Shown piece after piece: positions 1 to 11,224 of a DNA stretch of 64,000 bases (positions within the stretch are counted from its first letter, which is position 1; the number at the start of each line of letters is the position of its first letter). The DNA is taken from positions 471,252,008-471,316,007 of the forward strand of contig NC_081405.1 in NCBI RefSeq assembly GCF_030272615.1, read 5' to 3'. Origin of the DNA: Cryptomeria japonica. Its lineage: Eukaryota; Streptophyta; Pinopsida; Cupressales; Cupressaceae. The notes under the pieces were generated by a model, which did no database searches, had not been told where the DNA came from, and saw only the letters and a list, made by a program, of their open reading frames with translations. Both the position numbers and the translations under genes were made by a program.

Positions 1-896
1 TTGGTGTTTGTCTTAGACAGCACTTTTGATCTCTATATATATTTAGTTTATGCTCCCTTGGGTCTGCTAATGCATATTCTCATTTCACAATAAATTAATA
101 TATTATCATAGAATTCAGACTGTTGTGCGAATGATCGTAACCTTTCTTGTATTATTATTCTTCTTGCTGATTGATATTATTCTAAACATACTGCCATATC
201 CTTCTCCTCCATGTCCTTCTACCAAGAACAAGGATGTTGTTTCCTGTAACTTAATAACAGTTCTGATCTGATCTGATCCATGGTGATGTCCCTAGATGCT
301 TTTGATTCTTGTCCTTTATATCTCTCAATGTGAGGGAGAGGTCACACCTCTTCATCATATATGCCCTTTGGCAAGAGACACACACTTTCACCATTAGCAC
401 CCTTTGGAGGAGTGCAACTCGACCCTTTGAAAGGGACACAACCTTTCACAATCAGATCTGCACTTCTTACTAGATGCTTTTGATTCTTTTCCTTTATATC
501 TCTCAATGTGAGGGAGAGGTCACACCTCTTCATCATATATGCCCTTTGGCAAGAGACACACCCTTTCACCATTAGCACCCTTTGGACGGGGCAACTCTAC
601 CCTTTGAAAGGGACACAACCTTTCACAATCAGATCTGCACTTCTTATTTAAATCAGATCTGCACTTCTGATTCCCAAATTCTCCCCCCTCAAATGATGTT
701 ATCCTCTCCCTTTTATATCTCATGTTTGAGGGAGTCACAACTTTTAATTCCATCTCTTTTGACCATTCATTAACTTAATTAAAATTTAATTATATTCTTT
801 TATATTTTTATTTTTTATTTTATTTTTATTCTTTTGAATTTTAATTTTATTATTATTATTTACCATTAAATTCTATTCCAAAGTGGGGACATTACA
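1..896. mobile_element. LTR, left part outside window
   Basis: The segment ends in GGGGACATTACA at 885-896. This is the terminal sequence shared by many LTRs in this window (compare 25023-25034, 35118-35129 and 46589-46600). The other terminus is not visible, so the LTR probably starts before base 1. No coding region is seen. It contains a 178-bp tandem duplication. GCACC at 897-901 may be a target duplication, but its partner is outside the window. Confidence 0.6.
293..649. repeat. 178-bp tandem duplication
   Basis: Two adjacent, almost identical copies (293-470 and 471-649) begin TAGATGCTTTTGATTCTT and end near ATCAGATCTGCACTTCTTA. A short third piece (AATCAGATCTGCACTTCT) follows at about 651-668. 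Short reading frames here are products of the repeat and are not genes. Confidence 0.85.
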
Positions 897-1007
897 GCAC
901 CAAGCAGTATTGTGCAGGATGATTGTGAAATTTTGTTGGGGCTTACTCAATTAGCAGTAGGCAAGATACCAATTACAAGGCAGAAACGATGGGAGTCACC
1001 AAGGAAG
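897..1007 (+). other. possible host exon cut by LTR
   Basis: Immediately right of the LTR end, one frame stays open for 37 codons (it begins APSSIVQDDCEILLG and ends RWESPRK). It runs into AAGGAAGTAAGTTAG, which resembles a plant 5' splice donor (GTAAGT). The composition is less AT-rich than its surroundings. I do not recognise the protein. It could be one internal exon of a plus-strand host gene whose upstream part was separated by the LTR, or simply a chance open frame. Confidence 0.22.
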
Positions 1008-1943
1008 TAAGTTAGCCTTGGTCCATAATACCCTTACCTAAAATATTAATTCTCAATTACAGTCATATTCAGATGTTGGAAAAAGATCAAATGCCAATAT
1101 AGTATTTGAATTACCCCACTAATCAAGCAACTATATTGTTTCCACATCTAAATGGCTTCTCAATCACCCACCATGTTGTCCCCAATACATCCAACTTTTT
1201 ATAAATACTAGAGGCCACTAATTTAAATTGCAAAATGTGAAGTTTAGAAAAGATATATATACTCACTATTTAAGGATTTAGTACTCTTAAATAGAGCAAA
1301 TGTATTATTGATAGCTTTCAATCTGTTTAGTTGAGCTTAAATTGTCAGGCTGTCTTTCTTTTGCGGCTTTGCCCATCTGAAAAGGTTTATTGATGTTTTG
1401 AAGTATTTATTTATTCTGTTTATTCTCATTCTGCCAAATGTCAACTGGTTATTTGAAATTTTGATCATTTCCTGGGGGTTTATATTTCCTTGCATTGTGA
1501 AATCCTCAGAACCCATGAGATTGAGACTCGTAATCTCATTTCATGGTGCATGTCCTTAGAAACTTCTTGAATTTCTTTCAAGTCTTTTAATTTCCCTGCC
1601 ATTTTTAAAGTGAGCGAAAATTTGGCAAGTGGCAGTATCTCATTTTGTTTCAACTGAGGTAAATCCTATTTTCATTCTATTTAATTGTCCTTCCGAGTTT
1701 TATTAGATTACACCACTTGTTTTGGTCTTATCCTTTCTCTTCTCCAAGTTGTTTCAAAAGTTGTATAGACAAGTCTTTCTTGCACTCGAAGTGTGCAAAA
1801 TGGTGACAAGTGTCCCAACCTTGCTGAGCCTTTCTCCAAGTAAAGTCCCGTCCCTCCATGAGTAAATGAAACAAAGCAAAAACACTTGGCATATCTTCAC
1901 TGTGCTTTAGCTTGGTGAGTAATTTTGAAATCATTTTCTTTTA
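1008..1943. other. unassigned AT-rich interval with a 68-codon minus ORF
   Basis: If 897-1007 is an exon, this would be intron. On the minus strand, 1934-1728 encodes 68 codons of protein-like composition (key stretch QQGWDTCHHFAHFECKKD) that I cannot assign to a family. It lies beside the LTR of gypsy element H and may be a fragment of another retroelement or of a gene. Nothing else is recognised. Confidence 0.3.
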
Positions 1944-4900
1944 CGTAATGACCCTTGCTAATATTTTTAACAATTTTCTGATTTTTGTGAATTTTTGCAA
2001 CACTGAAATATTTAACAAAATAATGAATAGCAACACAGAATGCTAGATTTGCAACTCTTTAAGCCAAACAGAAACCTAAATTATAATAATTGAAAACCAT
2101 AAATGTTGATAACAAAATAATTATTTTATAATACAGCAACCAACTAATATTCTGAATATGTAAATATAATTAAAACCAAATGATGTTGAAATCCACTGAC
2201 AAGATTATGGATAAAAGCTCAGTCTGAGTCTGGCCGTACAGCCACTTGAGAATAATATAATAGCAATAAATGAAGATTAAAATATGGTGATTTCCTCCTC
2301 AAATGGTATGGCAGCTTTATATTCATAAGACTTCAACCTTTTAAGAAGTTACGACCCTTTTTCAAATTGTGCAGTGACTAATGGAAGTCTAATCTCCTTG
2401 ACAAGTGCCTCAAACAAGCAATATAATATCTTTAATGTGTTGTAATGTCCCCATTCGGGATTAACCTTGATTTAGTCCTGAAACAACAATTCTAACATAA
2501 AGTGAGAATTGTAATACATTTGTAAATACAATTTTATTGATTCTAAAAACATTTTTCTATAATATTTAACTCATATTGCTAAGATTATTTTTGGAAGATG
2601 GAACTTATCTTGATGGCTTTCTCTGATGTATATACTTGAGATATGTGCTTTTATATTGTAGACTTCTACTCTACTATATAAATCCGAATCTGAAAAATAA
2701 ATAGCTAATTCCCAAACAAAAATCTTCAATTTTCAACATATTGATAACCTCTCTTAGACCTTCGTTGACCCTTGGGCAGTGCTGATAGCTCAAATCACCA
2801 TCAATAATCTGCAAGGTTTAAGTGGGCTGAAATAAAAATCACAACCAATTTACAAAGGTCTTTCAAGTGGGTCCCATTACATTTAGTGGAGCTGCTGCTA
2901 AAAAACACAACCAATAATTGTGAAAGTCCCAAAACCCTTTTTAACTGCTGCAAACACTATTTTAGAATTCTTTTATTATAAGGATATGAATAATCATTGT
3001 GTGGAACCCTCAAAGCACCTGGACACTTAATCTACTATTAATAATTCTGAGTTTCTATTGAAGTCCTTTTTTCTTAATTCTGATAGCTCTGTCAGATCAA
3101 AGACTCCCCACGTGGTATTCCTTCCATGTGTTGTCCTCCAACTCCCAATCCTTTCCTCATTCTAGTCCCTTTATTGAACAGCTTGCAATTTAAGGACAAT
3201 TTCTTATATTTCTTTATTTGCAATGTCTGATTTTGTAGTGAACATGTATCATTGGAAATGATTAAATAATAATTGATAAGGATTATAGAAATCTTGATAT
3301 GTCAAAATGTACTACATCAACTATTGTTTGCATAGGCTCCACCGTTGCATTGATATCCACTCTCTTCTTTATTGCTGTCTATCCCCATTCTATGTATTCT
3401 GATCATGTGATGATGAATAGTAAAACAATCCCCTTGGCTCGATCCCAGTTTCTTCCATATGCAGACCTTATTCAATCTTCATGATGTTTGGTATGAATCT
3501 TTTATATCTCTGTTCTCATTATAGAATGCAGTTGGTAGTCGATCCCTCCATTTGAGTCATCCATACCCATTCTTAATCATTGTTACTCCTTTTTCTATCC
3601 TTCCCCTCAGAATGCATTTGAATCATCTTATTATATGACGAGGAACAGTCTCTAAAGGGACACGTCTCTTGTCTCTGTATAATCGTCTCTCTTAATCGCA
3701 CCTTTTCCTTAACTGCTGTCTTCTTATTTTTATTAACCATTAGTTTATTAACACTGCAATTATTAGATCCTTTATTACTTATAGTTGCCTCTGATATTTA
3801 AGCTTCCATACTGTGATCACTAAGTCAATTGCAATCGCCGTCCTAAGTGTCTATACGCTATTAGTAATGCCCTGTTGTTGTTTCCTTAATATCAATCATT
3901 GCTCTATTTGGAAAGAGTCGCTGTCCAGATATTATAGGGGTCGCTGGTGGCATAAAGCCTCTCCTTGCTGAAGTCTTCGACCAAGGTTGTATAGCTGTCT
4001 TATGCATCGATGCAGTGTTATGTCATTTTATTATTTGACCGGTCCTTATTTATTTCCATCTACATGTGGCCTAATTTACTTTTGGATTCTGCCAGGTCAT
4101 TGCTTACGTGGCTGGCTGTGTAGGTTCCTCTTGTGTTTACCTTTATTACTCTCTTTCATTGCTATCCAATTCTTTATGCACATAGCCACTGATATTTGAT
4201 AATTTATTTGAAAAATATGAAATTAATATTAATATTTAATAAATATAAATTTTATATTAAATCTTGATTATTATTATTATGAAGATTTCATTTAATTCAT
4301 TCTATTCGTTTATTTGGTTTTATATATATATTCTATTTTAAAACGGGCATCATCATTTTTTGATTATTTAGATGGGGACATCACATGTGTACAACAGCCC
4401 ACAACTTATGGTAAACCGTAAAATAAACAAATAAAGGTACAGCCGGTACCAATAATAATATGGCTGGGAAAATGAACTGATACTGCCAGCAAGGGTATGT
4501 TCAATATAATAATATCAAATGATTTACCTCCAAGCAGCAATAAAATATAATGTTCCAAAATCACCTCAAAACTCATATCACTCAAACTCAATGAAATATT
4601 CGATCACCAAAGTGAAACTGGAAAAACTGCAATTTTTCAACACAAATATGACCCCTAAATGAAACCACCTCCACTAAATACCAAGAGGGGTTTCGTACTC
4701 TAGATTTCTGCACCAAAGGGTTTTTGACCTCAGGCATGGAGATGAACAAAATACACAAAATCTAAAATATGGTTTGATAACAATAACAATGGATGCCCTT
4801 TTTAGCACCAAATTCCTCTTTTATATTTGTCTATTAATTTTGAGTTTTCTTTTCCTGCCTGATATTATCTTTGCAGGTGTTCGAAAACACTTCAATAAAA

Positions 4901-5055
4901 TATTTCATTAGGTCCACATTAATACAAATAATAACACACAGGTCATCATTTTTACAAAACTATAAAGTAAAGATACTTCACAATTTAAAATATGATTATT
5001 AGCTTACTTCCCTAACGTTCGCCCTTAGCCTACAAGAAATAAGAAATATGCTACA
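1944..5055 (-). mobile_element. 3' LTR of gypsy element H, split by solo LTR
   Basis: The sequence 1944-2440 plus 4391-5055 is homologous over much of its length to 61640-62242. Both copies share GTAATGACCC or TAATGACCC starts, GAATAGCAACACAGAATGC-like text, and the block around ACAGCCGGTACCAATAATA. In the 61.6-kb copy this boundary abuts a tRNA-Met PBS, which identifies it as an LTR. Here it lies just downstream (minus strand) of the H integrase/chromodomain reading frame, so it is the 3' LTR. A purine-rich TTATCTAGGAGATT (minus) at 5056-5069 is the likely PPT. Without the insert the LTR is about 1.16 kb. Confidence 0.6.
2441..4385. mobile_element. solo LTR, TSD TGTGT
   Basis: It starts TGTAATGTCCCC and ends GGGGACATCACA, and is flanked by a perfect 5-bp direct repeat TGTGT (2436-2440 and 4386-4390). 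Homology of its two flanks to an uninterrupted copy at 61.6-62.2 kb confirms that it is an insertion. It is 1945 bp long with no internal domain, PBS or coding sequence. The two ends are nearly mirror images, so orientation is uncertain. Confidence 0.88.
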
Positions 5056-5070
5056 AATCTCCTAGATAAT

Positions 5071-6165
5071 TTAATTCTGAAAAAGGAACATGACAGTCTG
5101 CACTTCCCAAAATTGTTTGCTCTCAAGCAATTGCAAATTCAGATGCTCAAGAAAATTTGCACCCTTCCATGTAGCATCATCAATTTGGAGATTTTTCCAA
5201 TGCACCAGGCATTCTAATATGGTTATTTTCCTCAATTCATTCTCTCTGTGTCCAATGATAGCTTCTAGAACCAATATCAACTTTCCCTCATCATCCAAGG
5301 GAGGTAACCATGTTGAAGGTATGATATGTTGTCCAAGCTCCCTTTTAAAGCACAAAACATGAAACACATACTAGACCTTGTTACCTTCTCCAACTCAAGC
5401 TCATGAGTGTTTTCTCCAATTTTCCGCAAGATCCTATAGGATCCATAAAACCTAGGTTTCAATTTCTCAACTACTTTTCTCTTGACGGAAGATTGCATGT
5501 ATGGCTACAACCTCTTAAAAACCATGTCTCCTACCTCAAATGTCCTCTCTATATGGTGCTAATCTGCAAAGAATTTCTATTGATTCTAAGCTTGTTGGAG
5601 GTGATATTTGAGTGCTCACAAGTCTCAACATATCTTGGCTATGCTTAATCACATCTCTAGTTATTGGCAATATACAATTAGTGAACACTAAGTCAACAAA
5701 GGTTAAAGCATCATAACCATAAAATGCCATGAATGAGGACATATTAATAGGCATGTGATAAGAAGTGTTATATTAATATTCCTCCAAATACAACTATTTT
5801 ATCCAAGTTGCTTGCTAATTTGACACAGTTCCTCAAATACCCCTCAACCCAGTTATTCACTGTTTTTATTTTACCATCAATTTGGGGATGATACTATGTT
5901 CTTGGAGTGAGTTTTGTACATGTCAAAGGACATAAATCCTCGTAGAAAGCAGAGAGGAATTTGTTGTCCCTACCACTTACAATATTTTTAGGCAATCTAT
6001 GTAACCTAAATACTTACCTTAAAATTTGCCACTTGGAGGGCCTTGAACTTTAACAAAATGTTGAAGAAACGTGCATGTTTTGTTAGTCTATCCCTTGTAC
6101 CTTGGGTAGACCAATAACAAAGTCCATAGATATGCTTTTCCATTTCTACCTATAAATAGACAAAG
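5071..6165 (-). pseudogene. gypsy H integrase core to chromodomain, decayed
   Basis: Read on the minus strand, broken frames give the Ty3/gypsy integrase in order. First come core remnants (AARFFNILLK-type text near 6060 and a catalytic-region remnant around 5850-5900). Then MSSFMAFYGYDALTFVDLVF (5754-5695), the C-terminal KLKPRFYGSYRILRKIGENT segment (about 5460-5400), and a chromodomain-like end (ECLVHWKNLQIDDATWKGA) that stops at 5071. That order and the terminal chromodomain are typical of plant chromoviruses. At least three frame changes and several stops make it non-functional. It is followed directly by the probable 3' LTR (1944-5055). Confidence 0.82.
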
Positions 6166-6231
6166 GCTATATTAATTTTGGTCATATGTAATATTAAAAA
6201 TTGCTTTTGTACACTTTATTCAAAATAATCT

Positions 6232-7273
6232 ATGTTACCCCGAGTTTCCGGGACGGGGAATGAGGGGACAAGGAAACGAGTTTCCAAGACGTTTTTGTTT
6301 TCCCAGAACAGGGGAGCTATATATATATGGAAATCTGAAATTTATATAACATTGTAACACAGTAAACATTCATCATAGCAACATAATAACATTTATAAAT
6401 AAGAATCTAGATTCCAAATCTAAAATCATTGAATCAATGATCATTCATCAAATCATCATAGAACTAAGAACATAGCATCAAACGAATCAAATCGAATCAT
6501 CATAGAATAAGATTAAGAACATAGGATAGCATCATGATCAAATGAATCAAATGAGTTCAAATTTCAATTTCATACTTTATAGATATAATTCATTGCAACA
6601 ATATGATATCGATATAATTCATTGGGTTCAATATCATATGAAATATGATATCGATGGCATATGATATGATATCGATATAATATCAAATATTGCTTTCAAG
6701 TTTCATGATCATTAAAAATAATTTTTTTAATTTTAATCGCTTTATTTTTTATTTTAATCGCTTTCAAGCTTTCGGCATATGATATGATATCGATATAATA
6801 TCGAATATTGCTTTCAAGTTTCATGATCATTAAAAATAATTTTTTTTATTTTAATCGCTTTATTTTTAATTTTAATCGCTTTTAGGCTTTCAGCCTTTCA
6901 TTAAATTTTTAGCATAAAAAAATTGCAGATATTTTATATTTATTATTAAATTTATGATCGCTTTCATTAAAAAAAAAAATTAATAATAAATAATAATATC
7001 GTTTCAATAAAAAATAAATTTTATAAAAAAATTCGTTTTTTAAATGCCTTGGCACCGGAAAAGACCGGTCATCCCCGGACGGCCAAGCCATCCCCAGCCA
7101 TCAGTCAACGGTCCCCAAATAAATGTTGACTGTTTCCTAGTTTCCGATACGGTTTCCGAAAATTTTACAAGATCGAGACGGCTTGGAAACATTTACGGCC
7201 GTCCCCCCATCCCAAAACTGTTTCCGTTTCTGGAACGTGTGCCTCTAGGGTGGAAACGCATTTCTGGGTAACA
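6232..7273. mobile_element. foldback-like repeat with TGTTACCC ends
   Basis: The segment starts TGTTACCCCGAGTTTCCGG and ends ATTTCTGGGTAACA. Its outer 8 bp (TGTTACCC) are an exact inverted repeat, and GTTTCC-rich text follows on both sides. The ends are GC-rich (GGACGGGG, CCGGACGGCC) while the middle is extremely AT-rich. No transposase frame is seen. A clean target duplication is not visible (ATCTA left, TTGAA right). It could be a non-autonomous DNA transposon or a structured part of the surrounding LTR. Confidence 0.4.
6656..6892. repeat. 118-bp tandem duplication
   Basis: Two copies (6656-6773 and 6774-6892) begin GGCATATGATATGATATCG and contain two spaced TTTTAATCGCTTT motifs each. It is AT-rich and lies within the foldback-like repeat. 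Confidence 0.8.
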
Positions 7274-8138
7274 TTGAAATAATTCAAGAAGGGACCTCTG
7301 AATATAATTTTAAAATATTTTTAAATACTTGGAGGGAAAAAAAAGAAAAAAAGATTAAAACATGTAAAAAGGGCCCAAAGTAAAGAACCTATTAAGAAGA
7401 AGTCAAGGCTCATATCAAATCATCACTTATCATTTGCATTTTCGAATAATTTTCAAAATTTGGGCTTTGTGTTATCTTTCTATCCAAGGAGGAAAACCCT
7501 CTTATCCCTAAGAACTGATTCCACTTGAAAATCACATTTGTGCTCAAAGAATGAAGTCATTTTCAGCTTGCTACAATGTCACTATAGTGAATAATTGAAA
7601 ATTTCAGCTTGTGGAGGATCGGATCAAATTATAATTGCAAGAAAATCATCACTATTGCTTTAGAATCAGTAATAATTTAATTGCTGATTTTCATCATTAT
7701 TGCTGAGTACCACATTAAGGAGGGTTTCTAGAAATCATTGCCATATTTTTCTGCTATTTGCCAACATATATTTTTGTCGTTTTGTGATTTTGGAGTGCCA
7801 AACTGGAGAGAGTAAGTATTTCCTACCACTATTCACATATATTAGAACTTATCCCAACTTGCTATCATCCTAGCCATCATACCATCACCATTTTGGTCTT
7901 TTCTAATCAAAGGGTCAGCCTTTAAGTTGGATCTATGCAGTTCGATATTTATCACTGAATTTCAGTTCTTCATTTCGAAAAGAATTGGTGGAGTTTCCAT
8001 ATAACTGCAATTGTAATCATGTTCCCAGCTGTCATAAATGCAAGGATCAGATTTGGGGTTTCATATTATGTTTCTAAATGATGCTTCAAGGTGGACTATT
8101 GTTGTTTCCAATTCAGATCTAAGTGTAATTATTGTCCT

Positions 8139-8322
8139 AGGGTTTCGTATTGTTGTTCATTCACAAATCAGCAAGCATATTTGATGTCTTTTGCTGTTCT
8201 AAGGTTTCATATTGTTGTTTATTCACAAACCAACAAGCATACTTGATATCAATTGCTGATTTAGGGTTTCACACTTGTTAATACATAAATTAGCAAGCAC
8301 ATTGGTTGAAATTGGTCATCTA
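8139..8322. repeat. about three 62-bp tandem units
   Basis: Units begin at about 8139, 8201 and 8262 with (A)GGGTTTCRTATTGTTG or a near form. They continue into ATTCACAAATCAGCAAGCAT-like text. Divergence between units is moderate, so the expansion is not recent. Confidence 0.65.
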
Positions 8323-8527
8323 CATGCTAGATCTATTGTTGTGAAATATGTGAAGATGTATATCAACATATCAAGGTTTGATTCATGATTTTCTAGCCAC
8401 TTAAAGTTGTTATCAGCATTAGGTATTCATTTTAGTTTGCTATTGTAGCTGTATTCTTGTTTCACAAATCAAAAAAAATACAAAAACGTTGCATGTTTCC
8501 ATATTGATTCCAATTTGGAACATTACA

Positions 8528-8763
8528 CTTGGGCACTAATGACATGGTCCAAATATAAAATTTCTATAATTTCAAATTCACATTCAGATTCCTTTGTGAA
8601 GAGATCCTTCAACTCCAATATTCTCAAAACTATATTCAGATGCTTCAAATATTTCTCCCAAGTTTGGTTGTAAATCAAGCTGTCATCAAACATGACCAAA
8701 ACAAACTTTCTCAACTAATAAAAAATTGGTTCATACATGATTGGAAAGTAGTTGGAGCACTTG
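8528..8763 (-). pseudogene. gypsy H reverse transcriptase fragment
   Basis: The minus strand reads SAPTTFQSCMNQ in one frame, then (Y*)LRKFVLVMFDDSLIYN, EKYLKHLNIVLRILE and CEFEIIEILYLDHVISAQ in another. These are the RT palm and connection motifs of Ty3/gypsy, including the catalytic F-D-D pair. The fragment is bounded on both sides by LTR termini (TGTATTGTCC at 8764 and GGAACATTACA to 8527). It probably belongs to the same element as the integrase at 5071-6165. It has a stop and a frameshift. Confidence 0.8.
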
Positions 8764-9640
8764 TGTATTGTCCCCATTTTACATGATATCATTTTGTGAG
8801 CTTTTGGCCAATTTCCAAGTTGTCTCATAAGCTTCTTGATGTGCTAAGGAGAAACTCCAAACTTTATTTTATGTGTGTGGCATTGAGCTCAGTTGGCATT
8901 ATGGATCACTATGACACTTTGAAAAGTGTTTCCAAACACTTGACGTGTTCTCCAAACTTCTCGGAGATCACGTCTATTTTTAGTGCCCCAGTTAGCTCTG
9001 ATCATCACCCTCCATCTTTAGTATCATCCTAGTGTGATCAAAGTTTGATTCACATTCAGTTTCAATACTTCTCACAACTCAAGTGAGTTATTAAGAAATT
9101 AATTAATATTCCACTAATGTTGTCTAATGTTGAGAAATAGGACAACTTAGTGTGAGACCTCATTGGAAAAGTAATAAAGTCTTTTAAAAGTTGGACGCCT
9201 AGTGAAGGGGGCCTTCGCACATGAAATATTATTATTACCATTTCAAAAATGGTCATTTTTTGAAGGGAAAGGATTTATAATTTTAAATTACAAATTCCCT
9301 CCAAAAAGCTATAAAAAAAGGTTTGGGCTCTCATTTCGCATATATTGAAGAGTAGACATAACAAAATGCTATCTGATTAAACCTTCATATTCTTCCTCGA
9401 ATCTTGTGACGATGGAAACCCTCATTGGATCACTGGTTTCGAATTTGAAAGACAAACTTTAGCTGGTTTGAAGTGATTCTACTCAAGAATCGCCATTGTT
9501 ATTCACAAACTTTGCAAATTGAGGTTTTAGTATGAAGATTTTTGCAGTTTCCTAAGATGTAAGCATTTTGGTTTTGTTTCTTATTTGCAAATATTGTTGA
9601 TGAATTTCATGGTTATCTATAAAGCTTTCTATTGCCTGGC
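8764..9640 (+). mobile_element. LTR-like dispersed repeat, part 1 (split by G)
   Basis: It begins TGTATTGTCCCC immediately after the RT fragment. A TATA-like CTATAAAAAAAGG lies near 9310. From about 9345 to 9640 it matches 35965-36270 (shared AAACATAACGAAATGTT-like and GATTGTTGATGAATTTCATG text). The match resumes right of element G at 15957. In the second copy this repeat leads into a PBS, so it is probably the LTR of element family F. Confidence 0.55.
9636..9640. repeat. TSD of G, left copy (CTGGC)
   Basis: CTGGC precedes the left LTR of G and is repeated exactly at 15952-15956. The uninterrupted related copy at 36.27 kb reads TTTGGCCATAC at this point, so the duplication is real. Confidence 0.92.
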
Positions 9641-11060
9641 TGAAAGATCCTTGATGGATCCCCTTGCTGATCTGCTGTAATTTTTAAAATAATAAACTAT
9701 ATTTTTCCTGTGATTTTGCTGATGGTCTTACTGAATAGAGAGAAGTTGCAGAATGTTTGGTTTCTTTTTGTATTTTTTTGAATATATAAGCAAGTAATGA
9801 ATAAAGAACAGCAAATAAGGAAGGAAGCTGAAACAAGTAAGAACATTCAATTAAATCAGAATTGATACAAAACGTACCAAGCAGATTTCTGATTTATAAT
9901 ATCCAGATTATTCCATACGCACTGGGGATGTGCTTTCATCCAATAATGGCGCCAACTGAAGGGTAGATGATGAACACAAACCACGAACACCAGCTATGGC
10001 TGAATGAAAGTCTTCACCACTTCCAGCGTAAAGTGTACCTGTTGAAATGGTGGCATCAAGCTGAAACAATCACGCCCCAGCTGAGAAATTCAACCACCCT
10101 GCTGAAACCCTCACCAAGCAATCTGAATCTCCACAAGGAATAGCGCATACACTCTAACCAATAATGCCAATGCCAAAAGAATCCACTGCCAATCAATAGC
10201 TGAGGGCTATGTCCCAGCCAGTACCAATCATGGGGTTTGCATCCCAGATTGAAGAATTGCTCTACCAGAGCAATATCGCACCAAACGAGTTTTCAATATG
10301 TAAAAGATAATGAGAAATTAAGTTTCATTCTCCTTATATCTCTTTCCTTCCAAATCGAACCCTAAAGATATATGAAAAGTGCGCTTTAATATAAAGTCAT
10401 ATTTCCCAATATTGGGCGCCCAAGTATAGAAAAAACACCACTTTTTCAATATAAAATAACTCCAAGTGCCAAAAGGACCCTGGCAAGTGAAAATCATTAG
10501 AAAAGTTCAAGACCTTTCCAATGAGCTATAACACATGGGCATACGAATCCAGATGAAGCCAAAAACCCCTTATTACTCCGAAATGGCTATAGACATAGCC
10601 TTATTTAAAATATTAAAACGCTAACTTAGGAAATATTTAAATATATTAAAAATATAACCCAAATAGCTACAAAAAGCTCGAAACACACCAAAAGCCTGAA
10701 ACTGAACCTGTCACCTGTCTGTGACTGATGTCGGAAATCATGGATCAACTGGCAGTCTCATCCCTAAAATCTAGGGATTCTCCTAGAAACTAGGAAACAC
10801 ACCCAAATCTCCTGAAACTAAAACCATCTGAAAGGTCATGAATAACCTCACGACTGGCAACTGTCACGACCTCCTAAAATTTAGGGATATCCCCTAAAAT
10901 CTAGGAACTGCTCCAAACTGGCTCCAAACTGCTTGTAAAGCCAAAATCCAGTCACTCTATGCACTGAATGAGTCCCAATCAACCTCTGCTAGCCTACGAG
11001 ACTCCAATTATAGGCCAACTCCTCCGTCTCTGATGTCCACTCTAGAAAGGGGACATGACA
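9641..11060 (-). repeat. G 3' LTR (left)
   Basis: 1420 bp, TGAAAGATCC to GGGGACATGACA, nearly identical to 14543-15951. It lies next to the PPT, so it is the 3' LTR of the minus-strand element. It has one copy of GCTCCAAACTG more than the other LTR near 10911-10932. An inverted TAGCCTACGAGA / TATAGGCCA motif lies near 10989-11018. Confidence 0.93.
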
Positions 11061-11073
11061 ATCCTCCCCTCTC
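11061..11073 (-). other. G polypurine tract
   Basis: The minus strand reads GAGAGGGGAGGAT directly against the LTR start TGTCATGTCCCC. This is the expected position for plus-strand DNA priming, and it fixes element orientation. Confidence 0.8.
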
Positions 11074-11224
11074 GGAGTTGCTTGCCCATAAGCAACTGAA
11101 ACACCAATCCTCCACCATCCCAAATAAGACGTAAACAAATCATTGCATGTCACTGTTGCTCATCTCTGATATAAACAACATGCAATACCCTGGTCTGGAA
11201 TGGCTCCTCAAAACACTAAAGCAC

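Larger units (their letters stand above)
6166..8527 (-). mobile_element. LTR remnant inside gypsy H
   Basis: Between the RT piece (8528-8763) and the integrase piece (to 6165) of H lies non-coding sequence ending GGAACATTACA at 8527, which is TGTAATGTTCC on the minus strand. The RT frame is cut exactly at this terminus after HVISAQ. No left terminus or matching target duplication was found and the H RNase H region is missing, so a deletion probably removed the left end. It carries a foldback-like repeat (6232-7273) and a 62-bp tandem repeat. Confidence 0.5.

Noticed and set aside
3299-4199. Small plus-strand ORFs with hydrophobic text
   Set aside because: They lie within the solo LTR 2441-4385 and show no homology or start context.
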